Source of the DNA: Blastocatellia bacterium
GTDB lineage: Bacteria > Acidobacteriota > Blastocatellia > UBA7656
Reading direction: 5' to 3'
Length of the DNA stretch: 12,548 nt
Assembly: GCA_022615215.1 (NCBI GenBank)
Contig: JAKEHD010000470.1
Location: 1 to 12,548, forward strand
The translations under genes were made by a program, and so were the position numbers. Positions 1 to 5,256 of this stretch are shown here, one piece after another (positions within the stretch are counted from its first letter, which is position 1; each line of letters starts with the position of its first letter). Below the pieces are notes generated by a model. That model did no database searches and was not told the origin of the DNA. It worked only from the letters and a program-made list of their open reading frames with translations.

Positions 1-522
1 CGGCCCATAGACGATCAAGGGGAATGAGCCGTCGGCCATCGCCGCGTCCATGACGGCCATCGTTTCGGTTTGCAGCCATGATCGTGTCTCCTCTGCTGTC
101 CGTCCCCGCTTCAGCGCTGCTTGAACTGTCGATTCCATGAAGGCGCGGCGCTCAGGCTCCGTCCAATCCCCGACCGCTTTCTCAACCTGAGAAAGCAAGC
201 GGTATCGGCCGATCGTCAGGCGCTGCTTCTCGCTGCCCGGTTTGGCAGGATACCAGATGCTGAGTTGAACCGGGCGGGGCGAAACCGAACCGGCGGGGCC
301 ATTGCCCAGATACGTTTTTGACTGATAGGCGCGGGAATAATCGCGCAGCATGATAGATCGGAATCCGACCGAGTATGCGCTTTTGATGTCAGAAGCCCGA
401 GAAGGCAAACCCTGGGGACTTACCCCAGCCGCGATTGGACATGGGAGCATGAGGATGAGGAGCAGTATCGTCATGAAATGTGAAGAGCCTCGGTCCATGG
501 TCAAACGGTTTTTCTGTCGCAT
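1..522 (-). CDS. Secreted alpha/beta hydrolase (dienelactone hydrolase / PAF-acetylhydrolase-like), N-terminal part, cut by window edge
   Basis: The minus-strand frame is open for 174 codons from ATG at 522 to the window edge, so the gene continues outside. An in-frame TAA lies two codons upstream of the ATG. GAGGG (532-536) lies 9 nt before it, so this start is well placed. Residues 17-33 (MTILLLILMLPCPIAAG) form a hydrophobic signal-peptide core after a basic stretch, so export is expected. The mature part has the N-terminal pattern of secreted dienelactone-hydrolase-like proteins: a strand with VQLSIWYPAKPG, a helical insert, then GSFPLIVYGP, normally the strand before the oxyanion-hole region. 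The nucleophile elbow (GxSxG), Asp and His would lie beyond the edge and cannot be checked. Substrate unknown. The exported-hydrolase call is fairly sure; the exact subfamily is an inference. Confidence 0.7.
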   Translation of the reverse strand, partial: MRQKNRLTMDRGSSHFMTILLLILMLPCPIAAGVSPQGLPSRASDIKSAYSVGFRSIMLRDYSRAYQSKTYLGNGPAGSVSPRPVQLSIWYPAKPGSEKQRLTIGRYRLLSQVEKAVGDWTEPERRAFMESTVQAALKRGRTAEETRSWLQTETMAVMDAAMADGSFPLIVYGP

Positions 523-550
523 AGATTAAGACCCTCAGTACCAGGAATCG

Positions 551-589
551 TCAGACAGACGCCGGTTTCCTGACAACATACAACATCAT
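551..589 (-). other. Possible 12-residue leader peptide upstream of the hydrolase gene
   Basis: A 13-codon frame (ATG ATG TTG ... TGA, MMLYVVRKPASV) follows a good ribosome binding site, GAGGAAGG, at about 4 nt. It stops 28 nt before the hydrolase ATG and is in another frame. It could be a translated leader or uORF, or a chance match. No attenuator hairpin was seen between it and the gene. Confidence 0.2.
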
Positions 590-662
590 GATACCTTCCT
601 CAATCTATCGAATCGCTGAGCCACAGTAAAGATTCACGACACGCTCTGCGGCAGCTATTTAC

Positions 663-710
663 AAGTTAGACAACTTTTTACAACATGTGATAGCTCCGAT
701 TTTAAATCGG
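663..710. repeat. AT-rich stretch with two small inverted repeats
   Basis: In the 331-nt gap between the two neighbouring minus-strand ORFs there is a 5-bp dyad (AAGTT-AGAC-AACTT, 663-676) and a perfect 15-nt palindrome, CCGATTT-T-AAATCGG (696-710). Between them lie ACAAC words and ACATGT. These could be operator half-sites for the hydrolase gene or a small RNA hairpin. There is no U-tract that would make a convincing terminator. The rest of 523-800 shows nothing else I can name. Confidence 0.3.
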
Positions 711-800
711 CGCATTCAGTTCAACAGCGCCAGATCAACCTCACGGCCCTGAAATGGCGCATATTGAAAGCTGTAACACCTGCGGCCGAGCAATTCCGCC

Positions 801-952
801 GCTAAATCGAACCACACAAGAGCGGGACAGGGATGAAGTTGAGAGTACAAGCTTTAGCTTGCCGGATTGGAGCGCCAGCAACCTGAAGGTTGAACTCTGA
901 ACTCGCTTCTATCATTGGGTGAGTGTACCAATCTCATAAGGTTCGATTTAGC
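801..952. repeat. 152-bp segment bounded by 13-bp perfect inverted repeats (MITE-like candidate)
   Basis: GCTAAATCGAACC at 801-813 is repeated as its exact reverse complement GGTTCGATTTAGC at 940-952. Inside lies another perfect palindrome, CAAGCT-TT-AGCTTG (848-861). The segment covers the last part of the 91-codon ORF and supplies its stop codon. No transposase is present and no clear target-site duplication is visible in the flanks, so a non-autonomous element is only a hypothesis. Confidence 0.4.
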
Positions 953-1129
953 AGAGTCGTCCCCGCCGGACAATTCTGCATTGACCGCGTTGAGGTCGGA
1001 GGTTCTGGCTGAGATGCCAATCGCTATGATTAAAGCGGCTGAGAACGTATAAACCTGGCGGTTGCATAGCACGCGAAACAGGAGACTTGAGTTCTGTACT
1101 GAGGAGCGGAAATTTAGAAACCCCATCAT
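854..1129 (-). CDS. Small single-span membrane protein resembling the first transmembrane segment of an ADOP permease
   Basis: From ATG at 1129 this encodes 91 residues. A strong AAGGAGG (1135-1141) lies 5 nt upstream and sets the start. The same frame also opens at a GTG at 1189 that overlaps the stop of the preceding permease (GTGA), but that start has no ribosome binding site. Residues 12-43 align without a gap to residues 25-56 of the neighbouring permease (842-residue numbering), the segment entering TM1. The pattern Q..(S/T)...R...(N/K)...(Y/F)T.SA.L..A.GI.A.T is shared, with about 11 of 32 positions identical. No periplasmic MacB domain or FtsX core follows. The C-terminal ~34 residues are read from the inverted-repeat-bounded segment 801-952 and look like chance translation. 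It may be a truncated ADOP leftover or a small membrane partner of the permease. It sits 56 nt downstream of that permease. Confidence 0.45.
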   Translation of the reverse strand: MMGFLNFRSSVQNSSLLFRVLCNRQVYTFSAALIIAIGISARTSDLNAVNAELSGGDDSAKSNLMRLVHSPNDRSEFRVQPSGCWRSNPAS

Positions 1130-1134
1130 CTTTT

Positions 1135-1141
1135 CCTCCTT
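1135..1141 (-). promoter_or_regulatory. Strong ribosome binding site of the 91-codon ORF
   Basis: AAGGAGG on the minus strand, 5 nt before ATG 1129 and 8 nt before a second ATG at 1126. It lies just downstream of the ADOP stop (1186-1188) and is the main reason for preferring this start over the overlapping GTG at 1189. Confidence 0.6.
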
Positions 1142-1185
1142 ATGTTCTTGGTTTTCTGCCCTGCGGCGCGAGGAGCGTTTCCCGG

Positions 1186-3714
1186 TCACTCGTGGCGTAG
1201 AGCTTCGACAGGCTCTACAAGCATCGCCTTTCGCGCGGGCAGGACACAGGCTATCATTGCGACAGCAAGCAGCAGGGCCGAAGCCCAGGCAAAGGTCATC
1301 CAGTCGGTCGGCTCGACACCAAAAAGAAGGTTTCGCAACAAGCCTGTGGCGAACGATGCTGTCGCAATGCCTATAAGGAGGCCGGTCAATGCCAGCGCCA
1401 TCCCCTGACGGATTACTCTCCTGAAAATGTTTCCGGGAGTTGCGCCTAAAGCGAGACGTATCCCGACCTCGCGAGTTTGCGCGCTCACGATGTGGAAGAA
1501 CAGCCCGAACACTCCCACCGCTGCCAGACCCAATGCAAGGATACCGAAGACGCTCATAAGCGCGAGGCTCAACCGCTCTCGCGACATCGCAGAGGAAACA
1601 TAATCGTCCATCCAGTGAACATCGGCTACGGGAACCTCTTTATCGAGATATTTGACCGCCTCCTGAGCCGCATCGAGCATCGCGGAAGGATCACCCTCGA
1701 TCTTCACCGCCATGTAAATAGTCAGGCTCGGTTGTTGATGGAACGGAAGACATACCTGAGGCTGAGAAGAATCCCTCAGAGTGACATTCGATACTGTTTC
1801 TACCACTCCGACCACCTCGACCCATTGATTCGTTGCGGCCTGCAACTTGCCGTTGCGCGAAAGAGGCACTTTCAGCATCTTTCCAACGGGGTTCTCATTC
1901 GGCCAGGCTCGGCGCGCAAGGTTCTCATCAACTATGGCCACGAAAGGCGCGTCCGCATCATCCTTCTCCGTAAAAAACCGGCCCGACATCAGGCGCGTGC
2001 CCAGAGCCTGGAAATACCCTGGAGTTGCGGTGCGCCATTCGGCTGTCAGGTCTCCCCATCTTTTCTCCGATTCGGCATCAAAGGCGAAAGGTTTTGTTGT
2101 TCCGGTTCCCGTGAGCGGCAGGCGATCAACCGCGCCTACGGATTTAACACCGGGTAATGCCGCCAGGCGGTCTTCGAGTCGCATATAGTAATTCGATACG
2201 ACATCATATTTGCCTCGATATTGAAATGAGGGCAGAGGGGTCCGAAAGGTCAACACATTTTCCGACGCAAAGCCCGGGCGGACATTATAGAGAGAACGGA
2301 AGGTTTGAATCAGCAGTCCAGCGCCGATCAGAACGACGAGACAGAGGGCCACTTCCAATATCACGAGAAGCCTGCTCGCCGAGCGCCATCCTGAACCGGA
2401 AGCGCCTCTGTCCGAAGATTTCAGAGCTATTGATAAATCTGCGCGGGAAGAACGAAAAGCAGGCGTCAGGCCAAACAATATGACCGACAGTAGACAAACT
2501 GCTGCGGCAAAGCCAAATGCCTTTGCGTTCAACGCGACCGCTTGCAGGCGCGGCACGTTCTCTAGTTGCAGCAGGGGTAATAGGTCCAGCCCCCAATGCG
2601 CGAGCAACAAACCTATCACCCCTCCTATCATTGCAAGGAGCAGGTTTTCGGTCATGAGTTGTCGCATGATTCGTGTCCGGCTCGCTCCGATTGCCGCGCG
2701 AATGGCAAATTCCCGCCGCCGCCCTACGTCCCTTGCCATAAGCATATTGGCGACGTTGGCGCAGGCGATGACCAGCAAAGTGCTTGCGGCAACGAACAAT
2801 GCCACAAGCGAGGGGCGGACGTGTTTTACGATGTCTTTTTGTAGGGGAGTTATTCTGATCTGTGTGTTTCGATTCTGGTGTCCCGCATGTTCGCTGCGGA
2901 GCCTTGCGGCTATGGCCTCCATTTCCGAGCGGGCTTGCTCAATCGAGACCTCTGGATTCAGCCGCCCGATGGCAGCCAGGAAATTGGATTCTCGCGGGAA
3001 TGTGGCCAGATCGAATTGGAACAATTCCCAGGCTTTTATTTCATCGGCTCTCGCCAGAGACGGATGAGTCTCTTCGGGCAGAAGTAATTGAAAGTCAGGC
3101 GGTAACACTCCGATGACCGTGACGCCCGGCCCATTGAGGGAGATGGTTCGCCCGATGATATTAGGGTCTCCGCCGAAACTCGTTTGCCAGAGGTCATAGT
3201 TGAGGAGAACGATTCGAGGCTGATTCGGCCCCTCTTCGTCGGCTTGAAAATGTCTTCCCATCACGGGGTCAATGCCGAGCAAGGGAAAGAAGTCGGCCGT
3301 GACCATAGCCATCCTGATCATCTCTGCGCCTCTATCCCCGGATAGGGGAACCGAAAAACCTACAGCTCCGGCTATCCCTTCGAAGAGTTGGCTCTGTTGC
3401 CGGTAATCGATGAAATCCGGACCCGATACCAATGCAGTCGATTTATCGCTTGAGCCGGGAAAATCATTCCACAATGTGACGAGCCGTTCAGGGATTCGGT
3501 AAGGCAGAGGGCGAAGAATCACGGCATCAATGGCGCTAAAAATGATAGTAGTCGCGGCAATGCCGAGAGCCAGGGTAAGCACGGCCGAGATGGTAAAGCC
3601 CACATTTTTACGCATCATTCGCAGGGCAAAAATAGTATCCTGGCTCAACACGGCAAGATATTTATGCGGCGATGAGAAGAGAATCGTTTTCAAAAGTTTC
3701 CCCGGTAGTTTCAT
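1186..3714 (-). CDS. ADOP-family (MacB/FtsX-type) orphan ABC-transporter permease
   Basis: This inner-membrane protein has the duplicated layout of acidobacterial 'ADOP' permeases. TM1 is at residues ~40-64 (GFTISAVLTLALGIAATTI), followed by LRPLPYR and a large MacB-type periplasmic domain to ~300. The first FtsX core follows: ALFVAASTLLVIACANVANM, the cytoplasmic loop EFAIRAAIGASRTRI, and further helices to ~418. A second TM/periplasmic unit runs ~448-710. The last FtsX core carries REVGIRLALGATPGNIF and ends LLAVAMIACVLPARKAMLVEPVEALRHE. The length of 842 residues is normal. The same frame extends to ATG 3792, but those 26 extra residues look non-coding and neither start has a clear ribosome binding site. 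I prefer 3714 because the protein then begins MKLPGKLLK. MacB relatives work with an ATPase and a periplasmic adaptor; neither is encoded here. Cargo unknown. Confidence 0.9.
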   Translation of the reverse strand: MKLPGKLLKTILFSSPHKYLAVLSQDTIFALRMMRKNVGFTISAVLTLALGIAATTIIFSAIDAVILRPLPYRIPERLVTLWNDFPGSSDKSTALVSGPDFIDYRQQSQLFEGIAGAVGFSVPLSGDRGAEMIRMAMVTADFFPLLGIDPVMGRHFQADEEGPNQPRIVLLNYDLWQTSFGGDPNIIGRTISLNGPGVTVIGVLPPDFQLLLPEETHPSLARADEIKAWELFQFDLATFPRESNFLAAIGRLNPEVSIEQARSEMEAIAARLRSEHAGHQNRNTQIRITPLQKDIVKHVRPSLVALFVAASTLLVIACANVANMLMARDVGRRREFAIRAAIGASRTRIMRQLMTENLLLAMIGGVIGLLLAHWGLDLLPLLQLENVPRLQAVALNAKAFGFAAAVCLLSVILFGLTPAFRSSRADLSIALKSSDRGASGSGWRSASRLLVILEVALCLVVLIGAGLLIQTFRSLYNVRPGFASENVLTFRTPLPSFQYRGKYDVVSNYYMRLEDRLAALPGVKSVGAVDRLPLTGTGTTKPFAFDAESEKRWGDLTAEWRTATPGYFQALGTRLMSGRFFTEKDDADAPFVAIVDENLARRAWPNENPVGKMLKVPLSRNGKLQAATNQWVEVVGVVETVSNVTLRDSSQPQVCLPFHQQPSLTIYMAVKIEGDPSAMLDAAQEAVKYLDKEVPVADVHWMDDYVSSAMSRERLSLALMSVFGILALGLAAVGVFGLFFHIVSAQTREVGIRLALGATPGNIFRRVIRQGMALALTGLLIGIATASFATGLLRNLLFGVEPTDWMTFAWASALLLAVAMIACVLPARKAMLVEPVEALRHE

Positions 3715-3792
3715 AGAAAAATTGTAGGAGTTCACCGCCAAACGCGCCGACGGACTCCACGCCCGTTCGGCGAATGGACGTTGGGATATCAT

Positions 3793-4251
3793 CGTCTGTG
3801 CCTGATGAAGGCCCCAAGTTCTGGGCCTGCACCGTCATCGTCGTGTCATCGACGATCGTCCCAAGCGACGTCCCGCCTCAGTGCGCTTTCGGGGCCTCGT
3901 ACCATGCCGTGACGGAATCCGATCCACCGGGTGCCGTCGTGAACGCCAAGGAATAAGTGTGAGCGACGTTCCCGGTTCTGGGGTTCGTGCTGTCCTTCCC
4001 CGTCGCCTTGAAGACACATACACATAGGCGACGCCAGTCCCACTGATGCCCTCCCATCGCTCGCTCAGGAAGCGGCCTGACGCTCGGCATCATGCGCGAC
4101 AGGCGCCGACGCCGCCTGCATCCCGTAGCCAGGTTGCTCACAGGTACTCCCAGAAACCAAACACGCGTCCGAGTTCTGGAAAAAGTGCTACCCGGAGCGC
4201 GAGTCGGTGCGGAGACTCACCTTTGGTCATTACGCGCCAGAGGCCACACTC
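3793..4251. other. Intergenic stretch with possible decayed coding sequence, no confident gene
   Basis: This 459-nt gap is GC-rich like the gene before it. On the minus strand an 87-codon frame (4141-3878, GTG start, no ribosome binding site) is the best candidate. Its second half reads like protein (VFKATGKDSTNPRTGN, then TYSLAFTTAPGGSDSVTAWY), with GC-leaning third positions. It stops at TGA 3878 and the same frame continues plausibly beyond (TSLGTIVDDTTMTVQAQNLG) into the first ADOP codons. This could be a broken secreted protein gene. Overlapping frames in other phases are equally open, so I do not call a gene. No terminator or repeat was identified. Confidence 0.3.
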
Positions 4252-4899
4252 CTACCGACCCTGCGTCTTAGCGCCGTTCCGTGCCGGCTCGGATCCACGC
4301 ACCCACGTGAGCGCGAGCTGCTCGACCCATTTGCCCGCTGCGTCCCGCGCATAAGCCGTGGTGCGATGCTCGTTCTCGCTCAGTATGACATTCTCCCCGC
4401 GATTGGGTGCCGTCTTCCCATCCGGCCCAATCGCGTTCGTGAGGGTAATGAACGTGCGGGCATCCGTAAAGTGTGTCGTGCCCATCCGGATGCCGCCATT
4501 GGGTAAAACTTCCTGATAGACGATCTCGCGACGCCCGGGGTGCCAAAACCAGTAGCTCTTTGAGCCGACCCGAACCTCGTTGCCGTAGTACATCACGACC
4601 GTCAACTCCAGCAGCTTACCTCGTGCCCCACGTTCAAACCACAGGCCCAGCGCATCCGGCCCGCCATTGCGCGGTGGAGCGGCCGCCCGCCATTGCCCCG
4701 TGCCGCGGGTGAGGTACTCTGCCATGTGTTCGAACGCCTTCACGCCCGTCGGCCCAGACTCCGTCTGCCCCAGAGCTTCGCTTGGGAAGACGCCGATGGA
4801 CATCCATGCCGCCAAAGCCAGCGTCAACCTCGACGATGCACGCTGGCGTCGCCCGGCCGAACCAAGGTGAGTGTTAATGAATGCAGCGATTGAGTTCAT
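4252..4899 (-). CDS. Small secreted protein of unknown function
   Basis: A 215-residue frame starts at ATG 4899, with GGAG 7 nt upstream (4907-4910). A long basic N-region (GRRQRASSR) precedes a hydrophobic core (LTLALAAWMSIGVFPSEALG), then a likely signal-peptidase site near ALG/Q at about residue 44. The mature part, ~170 residues, appears rich in beta strands: LLELTVVMYYGNEVRV, YWFWHPGRREIVYQE, GGIRMGTTHF, then ENEHRTTAYARDAAGKW and a closing LALTWVR strand. The strand pattern and Trp-containing ends recall small lipocalin-like or cyclase-like barrels seen in periplasmic 'hypothetical' proteins, but I do not recognise the family and see no catalytic motif. It lies directly behind the group II intron scar, so its original promoter context may have been changed by that event. 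Confidence 0.7.
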   Translation of the reverse strand: MNSIAAFINTHLGSAGRRQRASSRLTLALAAWMSIGVFPSEALGQTESGPTGVKAFEHMAEYLTRGTGQWRAAAPPRNGGPDALGLWFERGARGKLLELTVVMYYGNEVRVGSKSYWFWHPGRREIVYQEVLPNGGIRMGTTHFTDARTFITLTNAIGPDGKTAPNRGENVILSENEHRTTAYARDAAGKWVEQLALTWVRGSEPARNGAKTQGR

Positions 4900-4932
4900 A
4901 GGTTATCTCCATATTGTTGACTTACGGCCATC

Positions 4933-5001
4933 GCCGTTGGACGGCCAGTTGCCCACTGCCCCGGCACAGATCCCGGCGTGCGGTTTTCCCGCACCGGGCT
5001 C
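4933..5001 (-). ncRNA. Group II intron 3' end: domain V and domain VI-like tail (remnant)
   Basis: On the minus strand 5001-4969 folds exactly like group II intron domain V. It starts GAGC with the catalytic AGC triad, and the proximal helix pairs GAGCCCGG with CCGGGAUC (one G.A mismatch where G.U is usual). UGCGG then pairs with CCGCA under a GAAAA loop, with the conserved two-nucleotide CG bulge on the 3' side. After it, GGGGCAGUGGGCAACUGG followed by GUCCAAC resembles domain VI with a branch-point A, ending near 4933. No reverse transcriptase ORF and no 5' intron end are present; only about 170-320 nt separate it from intact genes. It is therefore a 3' fragment. The next gene (ATG 4899) starts about 34 nt beyond the expected 3' splice site. 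Confidence 0.7.
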
Positions 5002-5084
5002 TTCAGAAATACTCGCTTCCGCGTCCGGCTTCAAGTTCTGATTCGCACTCCCCTGATTCGCTCTCCGTGAACAGATCGAACAGC

Positions 5085-5256
5085 TCGTCAGAGAAATGAT
5101 CTCCTGCCCGTTCGGGGACCAGGCGGCGTACCTTGACACCGGCGCTGTCGTTTAGGCCGGGGTTTGCGCTCTACCAAATAGGGCCGACCTGCTAATCAGA
5201 GTTGCGGTTAGAAAACAGAATCCTGTGAATAAGCGTAGCGTTGTCGAGACTGTCAT
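5085..5256 (-). pseudogene. Truncated PD40/TolB-like secreted propeller gene, broken after the signal peptide
   Basis: ATG at 5256 overlaps the stop of the amidohydrolase gene (ATGA). It has AAAGGAGG 6 nt upstream (5263-5270), the best ribosome binding site in the window. The first 34 codons give a signal peptide, MTVSTTLRLF then TGFCFLTATLISRSALFG, ending AQTPA before TAA (5152-5154). In the same frame beyond the TAA the sequence reads SRYAAWSPNGQEIISLTS. This is the opening strand of a PD40 blade as in the two neighbouring propellers (PAWSPDG..I.F.S). After ~5085 the similarity stops and the intron-flanking sequence begins. A real third propeller gene translationally coupled to the amidohydrolase seems to have been cut off and then acquired a stop. 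Signal-peptide part: confident. PD40 assignment rests on one motif. Confidence 0.6.

Noticed and set aside
121..321. Plus-strand frame of 66 codons
   Set aside because: Antisense to the alpha/beta hydrolase fragment, which has a signal peptide and ribosome binding site on the minus strand.
1477..2157. Plus-strand frame of 226 codons
   Set aside because: Lies wholly antisense to the ADOP permease, is rich in Arg/His in a low-complexity way and shows no family motifs; a shadow frame.
5003..5170. Minus-strand open frame of 55 codons ending just before the intron domain V (VRRLVPERAGDHFSDELF, acidic tail)
   Set aside because: Reads like protein and could be the C-terminus of an intron-encoded or other mobile-element protein. 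It has no start codon, overlaps the propeller remnant in another frame and matches no family I can name, so it is not called.
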